From the NCBI GenBank assembly GCA_016861185.1, contig BOKW01000011.1, forward strand, positions 1 through 56,545: 56,545 nt of DNA, given 5' to 3'. A program made the translations under genes and the position numbers. The notes under the pieces were generated by a model, which searched no databases, had not been told where the DNA came from, and was given only the letters and a program-made list of their open reading frames with translations. The stretch comes from Betaproteobacteria bacterium. Its GTDB lineage: Bacteria; Pseudomonadota; Gammaproteobacteria; Burkholderiales; Burkholderiaceae_F. This document shows positions 17,616 to 25,531 of the stretch, piece after piece. Each line of letters opens with the position of its first letter. The stretch's first letter is position 1.

Positions 17616-19040
17616 ATGCGACTCGCACCGTTCCTGCGGCCGCGCTCGGTGGCGATCGTCGGGGCGGGCGACCGGCCGACCAGCTCGGGCGGCGCGGTGC
17701 TCGCCAACCTGCGTCGTGCGGGCTTTGCCGGCGAGATCGTTCCGATCAACCCGAAGCTTCCGCCCGACGGCCGGATCGGCGGACTGCCTGCGCGCGCATC
17801 GCTGCGCGCGCTGCAGAAGCCCGTCGATCTGGTCGTCGTCGTCGTCCGCCCCGAGCTGATCGCCGAGGTCGTTCGCGACGCGGCGGCCACCGGCCATCGC
17901 CATCTGCTGATCCTGCCTGGCGGCTTTTCCGAAGCCGGCGAAGCCGGTCGGGCGCGGGAGGAGGAAGTGCGGCGCATCGCGCACGGGGCCGGCATCACGA
18001 TCGCCGGACCCAACTGCGCGGGGACGATCGACCTGCTCGACGACGCGCATCCGTTCGCCGCGACCTTCCTGCGCGACCTGCCCAACCGCACGAGCTTCAC
18101 CGGCCGGCGCGTGGCTTTCGTTTCGCAGTCGGGCGCGATCGCGGAGGAGCTGATCGCCCGGAGCCACTCGATGGCGATTCCGCTCGGCGCGGTCGTCAGC
18201 GTCGGCAACGCGCTGCATCTTTCGCTCGCCGATTATCTCCAGCACTTCGGCGCCGACGACGCGTGCAGCGCGGTGGTGCTGTACGCGGAGAACCCCGGCG
18301 ACGCCGCGCGCTTCGCGGGCGTCGCGCGCGAGGTCGCGCGGCGCAAGCCGGTCGTCGCCTTGCTCGGCGGCCGGCTGCGCGAAGGCGCCGACGCCGCACA
18401 ACGCCACACCGGATCGCGTTCGCTGCTCGACGCCGACGCGCACGCTTTCTGCGAGCGCGCCGGCATCGTGCGCGTGACCAGCCTGCACGCACTGCTGCTC
18501 GCAGCGAAGGTCTTCGGACGCTATCCGGAAGGCATCGGCGCGCGCGTGCTGCTGCTTTCGAACTCGGGCGGACCGGGCGTGCTCGCCGCCGATCGCTGCG
18601 CGGCAGAAGGGCTGGCGCTGCCCGAGCTGCCGCCGGCGCTCGCCGCGGCGCTGCGGCGAGTCCTGCCGGGCGAAGCCGCGGTCGCCAACCCGCTCGACCT
18701 GCTCGCCGATGCCCGCGAGGACCGCTTCGGGTCGGTGCTCGAACTGGCGCTCGCGCACGGCCGCGACGCATTCGACGCGATCCTGATGCTGCACGTCGTT
18801 CCGTTCATGGTCGACGCCGCGCCGGTCGTCGCCGAGCTCGCGCGTCGCGCGGCGACGGCCGGCGTGCCGTTGATGCACGCGATGATGGGTACGCTGACCG
18901 GCCGCGCCGAATGGTTCGCCGCGCTGGAGGCGGCCGGCGTGCCGATGTTCGACGACGGCGAGGCGATGGTGCGGGCTGCCGGACTGCTGGCGCGCTACCG
19001 GCGCGAGCGCGGCGCGCGTGTCGATGCGCCGCCGGCTTGA
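17616..19040 (+). CDS. NDP-forming acyl-CoA ligase-like protein (CoA-binding and ligase domains, no ATP-grasp)
   Basis: The 474-aa protein has an N-terminal CoA-binding Rossmann domain (PRSVAIVGAGDRP, residues 9-21) and two succinyl-CoA-ligase-like domains. The phospho-histidine of the ADP/GDP-forming acyl-CoA synthetases is present as His264 in RHTGS. The ATP-grasp domain that completes the reaction is absent, and no separate ATP-grasp gene is seen nearby. It may need a partner encoded elsewhere or have another CoA-linked role. Its place between the gentisate genes and a TRAP transporter suggests activation of the transported aromatic acid, which is inferred. Confidence 0.85.
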   Translation: MRLAPFLRPRSVAIVGAGDRPTSSGGAVLANLRRAGFAGEIVPINPKLPPDGRIGGLPARASLRALQKPVDLVVVVVRPELIAEVVRDAAATGHRHLLILPGGFSEAGEAGRAREEEVRRIAHGAGITIAGPNCAGTIDLLDDAHPFAATFLRDLPNRTSFTGRRVAFVSQSGAIAEELIARSHSMAIPLGAVVSVGNALHLSLADYLQHFGADDACSAVVLYAENPGDAARFAGVAREVARRKPVVALLGGRLREGADAAQRHTGSRSLLDADAHAFCERAGIVRVTSLHALLLAAKVFGRYPEGIGARVLLLSNSGGPGVLAADRCAAEGLALPELPPALAAALRRVLPGEAAVANPLDLLADAREDRFGSVLELALAHGRDAFDAILMLHVVPFMVDAAPVVAELARRAATAGVPLMHAMMGTLTGRAEWFAALEAAGVPMFDDGEAMVRAAGLLARYRRERGARVDAPPA

Positions 19041-19080
19041 TATCCTGCCGCCGCAACGAGCAGGAACAGAGGAGACGACG

Positions 19081-20115
19081 ATGAAGATCGGAACGGTGCT
19101 GCGCGCGCTTGCCTGCGCCGCCACCCTCGGCGCAAGTGCCGCCGGCGCGCAGGAGATCACGCTGAAGGTTTCGCATTTCTGGCCGCCGCAGGCGATGCCG
19201 CCGACGAAGGTCCTGCAGCCGTGGTGCGAGAAGATCCAGAAGGAGTCGAACAACCGGCTGAAGTGCCAGATCTTCCCCGCGATGCAGCTGGGCGGCGCGC
19301 CCGCGCAACTGTACGACCAGGCCAAGGACGGCATCGCCGACGTCGTCTTCACGCTGCTCGGCTATACGCCTGGGCGCTTCCCGCGCATGGAGGTGTTCGA
19401 ACTGCCGTTCATGACCTCGAACGCCGAGCAGACTTCGCGCGCGGTGTGGGACTACTACGAGCAGTACGCGCGCGACGAGTTCCCGGGCGTCAAGGTGCTC
19501 GCGCTGAACGTGCACGACAGGGGTTACATCCACACGCGCGAGCGGCAGATCAAATCGCCTGCCGACTTCAAGGGCTTGAAGATGCGCGCGCCGTCGCGGC
19601 AGACGACCAAGATGATGCAGCTGCTGGGCGCCTCGGCAGTCGCAATGCCGCTGCCGCAGGTCACCGACTCGCTGTCGAAGGGCGTCATCGACGGTTTCAT
19701 CCTGCCGTGGGAGGTGATCCCCGCGATCAAGGCGCACGAGCTGGTCAAGTACCACACCGAAACCGATCCGAAGGCGCGCACGCTGTACACGGTCGTCTTC
19801 ACGATCGCGATGAACCCGAAGCGCTACGAGTCGCTGCCGCCGGATCTGAAGAAGGTCATCGACGACAACAGCGGGCGCGAGTTTTCGGCGTCGATCGGCC
19901 GCGCCTGGGACGAGTCCGCGCCCGCCGGCCGCAAGTTCGCCGAAGCGCGCGGCAACACCTTCCACACGGTTCCCGCCGCCGAGCTGGCGCAATGGGAAAA
20001 GGCGCTCGCGCCGCTGTACGACGAATGGATCAAGGACATGAACGCGCGCGGTCAGGACGGCCGGAAGCTGCTCGAAGCGGCGCGCGAGCTGATCCGCAAG
20101 TACGAAAAGCCGTAG
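19081..20115 (+). CDS. TRAP transporter solute-binding protein (DctP family)
   Basis: The 344-aa periplasmic protein has a cleavable signal peptide (residues 1 to about 23, ending in SAAGA-QE). The DctP fold is evident in ITLKVSHFWPPQAMPPTKV at the mature N-terminus. The carboxylate-contacting arginine region IKSPADFKGLKMRAPSRQT also fits. The ATG at 19081 follows AGAGGAG. It captures an organic acid for the DctQ/DctM membrane pair just downstream. Given the gentisate genes on both sides, the ligand may be an aromatic carboxylate; the sequence does not show which. Confidence 0.93.
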   Translation: MKIGTVLRALACAATLGASAAGAQEITLKVSHFWPPQAMPPTKVLQPWCEKIQKESNNRLKCQIFPAMQLGGAPAQLYDQAKDGIADVVFTLLGYTPGRFPRMEVFELPFMTSNAEQTSRAVWDYYEQYARDEFPGVKVLALNVHDRGYIHTRERQIKSPADFKGLKMRAPSRQTTKMMQLLGASAVAMPLPQVTDSLSKGVIDGFILPWEVIPAIKAHELVKYHTETDPKARTLYTVVFTIAMNPKRYESLPPDLKKVIDDNSGREFSASIGRAWDESAPAGRKFAEARGNTFHTVPAAELAQWEKALAPLYDEWIKDMNARGQDGRKLLEAARELIRKYEKP

Positions 20116-20255
20116 TCGCGATCAGCGTTGCGTGTGCCGATCGCCGACTCGCCACCGGGCGCATCGGGATCGCCGGGCGGAACCGCCTCGGTTTTCCCCG
20201 GTGTATTCGGTGACCTCGGCGCACGAGCTGCCGTCTTGAGGAGCGACGCGTCCAG

Positions 20256-20774
20256 GTGAAAGAACCCACCTCGTCGCGGGCGATGCCGGCGGACGGCTTC
20301 GGGCGCGCGCTGCAGCGCGCGTGTGAACTCCTCGCGCTCGCGGGCGGGCTCGTCTTCGTTGCGCTGACGCTGCTCGTGACCGCGAGCATCCTGGGCCGCT
20401 GGCTCATTGCGAAGGCCGTGCCGGGCGACTACGAGCTGATGCAGCTCGGCTGCGCAGTCGGCGTGGCGGCGTTCCTGCCCTGGTGCCAGCTGCGCGGCGG
20501 CCACGTGATCGTCGACTTCTTCACCGCGCGCGCGGGGCCACGCCTGCGCGCCGTGCTCGACGCGCTCGGCGCCGCGCTGCTCGCCGGTTGCAGCGCGCTG
20601 GTCGCCGGGCGCATGGTCGACGGCGCGCGCGGACTTGCCGAGGCCGGCGAGACGACCACCGTGCTGGCGGTGCCGATCTGGGTTCCGGTTGCGCTGATGG
20701 TGCCTTCGTTCGCGCTGCTCGCGGTCGCCGGCGCATACACGGCCTGGCGCCACGCGCGGGCGTGGCGGGAATGA
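20256..20774 (+). CDS. TRAP transporter small permease (DctQ)
   Basis: The 172-aa protein has four predicted transmembrane helices (about residues 25-47, 62-78, 100-120 and 142-162), the DctQ pattern. The GTG start follows a CCAG spacer; the preceding 140 bp after the DctP gene shows no gene. The stop overlaps the ATG of the large permease (ATGA), so the two are coupled. It stabilises the Q/M membrane complex that imports the DctP-bound solute using the sodium gradient. Confidence 0.9.
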   Translation: MKEPTSSRAMPADGFGRALQRACELLALAGGLVFVALTLLVTASILGRWLIAKAVPGDYELMQLGCAVGVAAFLPWCQLRGGHVIVDFFTARAGPRLRAVLDALGAALLAGCSALVAGRMVDGARGLAEAGETTTVLAVPIWVPVALMVPSFALLAVAGAYTAWRHARAWRE

Positions 20775-22093
20775 GCGGGACTGAGTTCGGTTTCGCGATG
20801 TTCGGCGCGCTGGTCGCGCTGCTCGCGCTGCGCGTGCCGATCGGCATCGCGATGTTCGTGACCGGCGCGGCCGGCTACGCCGCGCTAGCCGGCTGGCCGC
20901 CGTTGCTGAGCCACTTGAAGACCGCGGCGTACGCGCGCTACTCCGTCTACGACCTGTCGGTGGTGCCGATGTTCCTGCTGATGGGGCAGTTCGCGAGCCG
21001 CGGCGGGCTGTCGCAGGGCCTGTTCCGCGCGGCGAGCAGTCTGATCGGCCACTGGCGCGGCGGCGTGGCGCTGGCGTCGATCGGCGCGTGCGCCGGCTTC
21101 GGCGCGATCTGCGGATCGTCGCTCGCGACCGCGGCGACGATGGGGCAGGTCGCGCTGCCCGAGCTGCGGCGGCTGAACTACAAGCCTTCGCTCGCCACCG
21201 GAACGCTCGCCGCCGGCGGCACGCTCGGCATCCTGATCCCCCCTTCGGTCGTGCTGATCGTCTACGCGATCCTCGCCGAACAGAACATCGCCAAGCTGTT
21301 CGTCGCGGCGTTCATCCCCGGCGTGCTCGCCGCGCTTGGCTACATGCTGGCGATCGGGATCTACGTGCGGCTCTATCCCGACACCGGACCGGCCGGCCCG
21401 CGCGCGAGCTGGCGCGAACGCTTCGCCACGCTCGCCGAGGTGTGGCCGGTGCTGGCGCTGTTCATCGTCGTGCTCGGCGGCATCTACGGCGGCGTGTTCA
21501 CGCCGACCGAAGCCGCGGCGGTCGGCGTGCTGGGCGCGGCTTATTTCGCGGTCACGCGCGGCGGGCTGCGCTGGAACGGCATGAAGCAGTGCCTGCTGGC
21601 GACCGCCGAGTCGAGCGCGATGATCTTCCTGATCCTGCTCGGCGCCGACGTGCTGAACGTCTTTCTCGCGCTGACGCAGATGCCGCAGGAGCTGGCGACC
21701 TGGGTGAGCGGCGCGGGCCTGCCGCCGCTCGCCGTGCTGGCGACGATCTTGCTGATCTACCTCGTGCTCGGCTGCCTGATGGACAGCCTGTCGATGATCC
21801 TGCTCACGGTGCCGATCTTCTTCCCGATGGTGATGGGGCTGGACTTCTACGGGCTCGACCCGACCGGCAAGGCAATCTGGTTCGGCATCCTCGCGCTGAT
21901 GGTGGTCGAGATCGGCCTGATCACGCCGCCGGTCGGCATGAACGTCTACATCATCAACAGCATGGCGCGCGACGTGCCGATGGCGGAAACCTTCCGCGGC
22001 ATCGTGCCTTTCCTGCTGTCCGACTTCGTGCGCGTCGGCCTGCTCGTGCTGTTTCCGGGGCTCAGCCTGTGGCTGGTGCAGTTCGTCAAATAG
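20771..22093 (+). CDS. TRAP transporter large permease (DctM)
   Basis: The 440-aa inner-membrane protein has 11-12 hydrophobic helices. DctM hallmarks include VPMFLLMGQFASRGGLS, GFGAICGSSLATAATMGQVALPE, GTLAAGGTLGILIPPSVVLIVY and a C-terminal LITPPVGMNVYIINSMA. The start ATG overlaps the DctQ stop; the frame is open further upstream only because it lies in the antisense-free GC-rich region of dctQ. It forms the translocation path of the TRAP importer. Confidence 0.95.
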   Translation: MSGTEFGFAMFGALVALLALRVPIGIAMFVTGAAGYAALAGWPPLLSHLKTAAYARYSVYDLSVVPMFLLMGQFASRGGLSQGLFRAASSLIGHWRGGVALASIGACAGFGAICGSSLATAATMGQVALPELRRLNYKPSLATGTLAAGGTLGILIPPSVVLIVYAILAEQNIAKLFVAAFIPGVLAALGYMLAIGIYVRLYPDTGPAGPRASWRERFATLAEVWPVLALFIVVLGGIYGGVFTPTEAAAVGVLGAAYFAVTRGGLRWNGMKQCLLATAESSAMIFLILLGADVLNVFLALTQMPQELATWVSGAGLPPLAVLATILLIYLVLGCLMDSLSMILLTVPIFFPMVMGLDFYGLDPTGKAIWFGILALMVVEIGLITPPVGMNVYIINSMARDVPMAETFRGIVPFLLSDFVRVGLLVLFPGLSLWLVQFVK

Positions 22094-22098
22094 CCGGA

Positions 22099-22124
22099 AT
22101 GCGGATCGCGGATTGCGGATCGCG
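22099..22124. repeat. Short GCGGATYGC tandem repeat, copy A
   Basis: Three back-to-back variants of the nonamer GCGGATYGC lie just after the TRAP permease stop, flanked by AGCCGG/CCGGCT. The same unit recurs at 34728-34756 and, inverted, at 34805-34840. Confidence 0.75.
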
Positions 22125-22178
22125 CCGAACCGGCTACGCTAGTCGCGTCTTCCGGACTCTCGACGCTCGACTCAAACG

Positions 22179-22817
22179 ATGAAGCTCTACAACGCTTGGC
22201 GCTCGTCCGCGTCGTTTCGCGTGCGCATCGCGCTCAATCTCAAGGGGCTGCCCTTCGAGTACGTCCCCGTGCACCTGGTCAAGGGCGAGCAGTTCGCCGA
22301 GGCATTCAGCGCGCTGAATCCGAGCCAGCTCGTTCCGGTGCTCGAGCACGAGGGCCACGCGCTGACGCAGTCGCTCGCGATCATCGAATACCTCGAGGAG
22401 AAGTACCCGCAGCCGCCGCTGCTGCCGCACGATCCGCTCGAGCGCGCCTACGTGCGTTCGGTCGCGCTGGCGATCGCCTGCGAGATCCATCCGCTGAACA
22501 ACCTGCGCGTGCTGCGCTACCTCGTGAAGACACTCGGCGCGTCGGAGGACGCGAAGAACGCCTGGTACCGCCACTGGGTCGAGCAGGGGCTGGCGCAGCT
22601 CGAGGCGCGGCTCGTCGCCGAGCGCCGCACCGGCCGGTACGCGTTCGGCGACGCGGTGACGATCGCCGACGTGTGCATCGTCCCGCAGATCTTCAACGCG
22701 CAGCGCTTCGACTGCCGGCTCGACCACGTGCCGACGATCATGCGCATCTTCGACGCCTGCATGAAGCTTCCGGCCTTCGTCGACGCGCAGCCGGCCAGGC
22801 AGCCGGACGCCGAGTAG
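22179..22817 (+). CDS. Maleylpyruvate/maleylacetoacetate isomerase (zeta-class GST)
   Basis: The 212-aa glutathione-dependent isomerase has the zeta-GST active-site motif RSSASFRVRIAL (residues 8-19, Ser9-Ser10-Ala-Ser12) and the GSH-contacting NPSQLVPVLEHEG and QSLAIIEYLEE segments, with the C-terminal helical domain complete. Zeta GSTs convert either maleylacetoacetate or maleylpyruvate. In this cluster, with gentisate dioxygenase and fumarylpyruvate hydrolase, maleylpyruvate to fumarylpyruvate is the likelier reaction. A short repeat separates it from the TRAP permease, but it is probably part of the same regulon. Confidence 0.92.
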   Translation: MKLYNAWRSSASFRVRIALNLKGLPFEYVPVHLVKGEQFAEAFSALNPSQLVPVLEHEGHALTQSLAIIEYLEEKYPQPPLLPHDPLERAYVRSVALAIACEIHPLNNLRVLRYLVKTLGASEDAKNAWYRHWVEQGLAQLEARLVAERRTGRYAFGDAVTIADVCIVPQIFNAQRFDCRLDHVPTIMRIFDACMKLPAFVDAQPARQPDAE

Positions 22818-23157
22818 CGCAACGCCCGCCGCGCTGCGGGCAGGCGCGGCGGTCGGGTTCGACCGGGCTGCACACGCCAGCCCACGCGCTGCGTGAGGGC
22901 TTGGCCGAACCGGGGCCGGAGGCGGCGCTGGTGCGATTTCGCTACGCCGGGGCGGTCCTTCGGCATCACCGCAGTCGCCCTACTGGCTTCGGCGGCGGGC
23001 AGGTGCTATAGAGAACGCGTCCAGAGCCATGCACACCCGTGCTTTTTCGCTCCGCGTCGGGTCGGGCGCGCGCGGGGTTCTGGACGACGGCACCAGCGGC
23101 GCTGCATTCGGCATGTGAGCCGGCCCGACGCGCAACCCGAAGAGGAGGTGGCGCAAG
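22818..23157. other. Gene-free 340-bp region before the Liv-type operon
   Basis: I see no credible coding sequence or RNA here. A GCCCGC/GCGGGC hairpin (about 22826-22843) lies close to the isomerase stop but lacks a T-run. The 3' end holds AGAGGAGG, a strong ribosome site for the downstream substrate-binding protein. A promoter for the transporter operon is expected but not clearly recognisable. Confidence 0.5.
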
Positions 23158-24396
23158 ATGAATCCGACGAAGAAGATCGTGCTATGCGCTGCCGTCGCGG
23201 CAGCGAGCGGTCTGTACGCCTCGGCCCCGCAGGCCCAGCCGGTCAAGGATCCGGTCGGCGTCGTACGCGTCGCGAAGGGTCAGCCGGTCACGATCGCGTA
23301 CTGGATGGTGGTCGCCGGTCCCGACGCGAGCCTCGGCATCGACAGCCGGCGCGGCATCGAGCTGGCGATCGAGGACAAGAAGTCGGTCCTCGGTCATCCG
23401 ATCCGGCTGGTCGGCGAGGACACCGGCTGCAACGCCGAAGGCGGCGTGACCGCGGCGACCAAGCTCGCGGCCAACACGGCGATCGTCGCGGCGATCGGCT
23501 CGAGCTGCTCCAGCGAAGCGGTGCCGGGCGCGCCGATCCTGTGGAAGGCAGGCATCGCGACCGTTTCGCCCTCGAACACGGCGCCACGGCTGACCGCGCC
23601 CAACCGGGGGCCGGAGTTCGACGGCTACCTGCGCACCGCGCACAACGACAACGTGCAGGGGCGGGTGGCGGCCGAATTCGCGCGCAAGGTGCTGAAGGTG
23701 GAGAAGGCCGCGACGATCCACGACGGCAGCCCGTATGCGGAAGGGCTGGCCGGCGTGTTCGTCGAGACCTTCAGGAAGCTCGGCGGCACGATCACCGCCC
23801 AGGAGGCGATCGGTCCGACCGATACCGACATGCGGCCGGTACTGACCAAGATCGCGGCCGGCAGCCCCGAGCTGATCTACTACCCGATCTTCGTGGCTGC
23901 CGGCGGCCACGTGACGCGGCAGGCGAAGGAGGTCGCCGGGCTGTCCAAGACGCGGCTGATGAGCGCCGACGGCACGTTCTCGCCCGACTTCCTGCGCGCC
24001 GCCGGACCCGCGGCGCAGGGCATGTATCACTCCAGCCCCGATCTTTCGCCCGAGGCGCTCGGCCCGCGCTACAAGGAGTTCCTCGACAAGCACCAGAAGA
24101 AGTACGGCGAAAAGCCGCTTTCAGCCTTCCACGCGCATGCGTACGACGCGGCGATGATGGTGTTCGCGGCGATCGAGAAGGTCGGCAAGACCGACGCGAA
24201 GGGCGATCTTTACATCGGCCGCAAGGCGCTGCGCGACACGCTGTTCGCCACCAAGGGCTTCAAGGGACTGACGGGCACGCTGAACTGCACCGGCACGGGC
24301 GACTGCGCCGATCCGAAGATCGCCGTCTATCAGCTCGAGTCGGCCGACCCGGCCAAGTGGGACCCGGGCAAGAATCCGAAGAAGATCTATCCGTGA
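23158..24396 (+). CDS. livJ: Branched-chain amino-acid-type ABC transporter, substrate-binding protein
   Basis: The 412-aa periplasmic type I binding protein has a signal peptide ending near residue 26 (ASAPQAQ). The fold is that of the LivJ/LeuBP group: an IELAIEDKKSVLGHPIRLVGEDTGCNAE segment and AAIGSSCSSEAVPGAPILWKAGIATVSPSNT. Extra cysteines occur in the mature protein. It feeds the LivHMGF system encoded directly downstream. Members of this group also bind aromatic acids, amides or urea, so the ligand is open. It starts at the ATG after AGGAGG. Confidence 0.92.
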   Translation: MNPTKKIVLCAAVAAASGLYASAPQAQPVKDPVGVVRVAKGQPVTIAYWMVVAGPDASLGIDSRRGIELAIEDKKSVLGHPIRLVGEDTGCNAEGGVTAATKLAANTAIVAAIGSSCSSEAVPGAPILWKAGIATVSPSNTAPRLTAPNRGPEFDGYLRTAHNDNVQGRVAAEFARKVLKVEKAATIHDGSPYAEGLAGVFVETFRKLGGTITAQEAIGPTDTDMRPVLTKIAAGSPELIYYPIFVAAGGHVTRQAKEVAGLSKTRLMSADGTFSPDFLRAAGPAAQGMYHSSPDLSPEALGPRYKEFLDKHQKKYGEKPLSAFHAHAYDAAMMVFAAIEKVGKTDAKGDLYIGRKALRDTLFATKGFKGLTGTLNCTGTGDCADPKIAVYQLESADPAKWDPGKNPKKIYP

Positions 24397-24421
24397 GCCC
24401 GGTTTGAGATTCACCTGAAGG

Positions 24422-24451
24422 ACGCCGGGGGTTCGCCCCCGGCGTTTTGTT
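24422..24451 (+). terminator. Attenuating terminator between livJ and livH
   Basis: Ten-base-pair stem ACGCCGGGGG/CCCCCGGCGT with a TTCG loop followed by TTTGTT, 25 bp after the binding-protein stop. Partial termination here would give more binding protein than permease, a usual arrangement. Confidence 0.85.
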
Positions 24452-24463
24452 GCGGAGAGGGCC

Positions 24464-25525
24464 GTGACGCCGAAGTGGCGCGAGAGGCTGTCGTTCGTCA
24501 ACCTGATGCTGTGGATCTTCCGCATCGGGATCCTGTGGATCGTGGTGTTCGGAACGATCGGCACGATCGCGTCGGGCCAGTACTCCGCCAAGACCTGGAT
24601 CGATCTGACCGTCTTCGGACTGTCGCAGGGCGCGGTGTACGCGCTGATCGCGCTCGGCTACACGATGGTCTACGGCATCCTGCGCATGATCAACTTCGCG
24701 CACGGCGAGGTGTTCATGGGCGGCGCGTACACGGCATATTTCGTCGCGGACGCGCTGGCCGTCAGCGGCGACCTCGACCGCAACCCGATCGCGAGCCTCG
24801 CGCTCGTGCTCGCGGTGTCGATGATCACGTCGACGATCATCGCCGTGCTGCTGGAGCGCATCGCGTATCGGCCGCTGCGCTTCGCGCCGCGGCTGGTGCC
24901 GCTGATCACCGCGATCGGCGCCTCCTTCTTCCTGCAATACGCGTTTCGCGGCCTGTACGGCTCGGGCTTCCGCGCGTATCCCGAAGTCGAGCTGCTGCGC
25001 GGCGAGTGGGTGATCTTCGGCGTCGGCATCCTGCGCACGCAGGTCGTCGTGATCGCCGCCGCGGTGCTGATGATGGCGGGGCTGTACTTCTTCGTGATGC
25101 GCACGCGCATGGGCACCGCGATGCGCGCGGTATCCGAGGACAAGGAAGCCGCGGCGCTGATGGGTATCAACGTCGATCGCGTCATCGTGATCACCTTCGC
25201 GATCGGCGGCGCGATGGCGGGTGCGGCGGGTTTCCTGTACGCGCTGGTGTTCAAGCAGGTGCACTTCTTCATGGGCTTCGTGCCGGGCATCAAGGCGTTC
25301 ACCGCGGCGGTATTGGGCGGCATCGGCAACATCCCCGGCGCGATGCTGGGCGGCGTGTTCCTCGGGCTGCTCGAATCGATCGGACCGATCCTGTTCCTCG
25401 ACGGGCTGGGCATCGTTGCGCCATACCAGTTGAAGGACGTGATCGCGTTCACGATGCTCGTGTTCGTGCTGATCTTCCGGCCGTCGGGCCTGCTCGGCGA
25501 GCGGATTACCTCGCCCAAGGTCTGA
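24464..25525 (+). CDS. livH: Branched-chain-type ABC transporter permease LivH
   Basis: The 353-aa inner-membrane permease has a GTG start at 24464 after GGAGAGGG. Family signatures include LSQGAVYALIALGYTMVYGILRMINFAHGEVFMGG near residue 50, AVSEDKEAAALMGINVDRVI in the cytoplasmic loop that contacts the ATPase, and AAVLGGIGNIPGAMLGG near the C-terminus. It pairs with LivM, encoded 6 bp downstream. Confidence 0.95.
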   Translation: MTPKWRERLSFVNLMLWIFRIGILWIVVFGTIGTIASGQYSAKTWIDLTVFGLSQGAVYALIALGYTMVYGILRMINFAHGEVFMGGAYTAYFVADALAVSGDLDRNPIASLALVLAVSMITSTIIAVLLERIAYRPLRFAPRLVPLITAIGASFFLQYAFRGLYGSGFRAYPEVELLRGEWVIFGVGILRTQVVVIAAAVLMMAGLYFFVMRTRMGTAMRAVSEDKEAAALMGINVDRVIVITFAIGGAMAGAAGFLYALVFKQVHFFMGFVPGIKAFTAAVLGGIGNIPGAMLGGVFLGLLESIGPILFLDGLGIVAPYQLKDVIAFTMLVFVLIFRPSGLLGERITSPKV

Positions 25526-25531
25526 GCGGAC

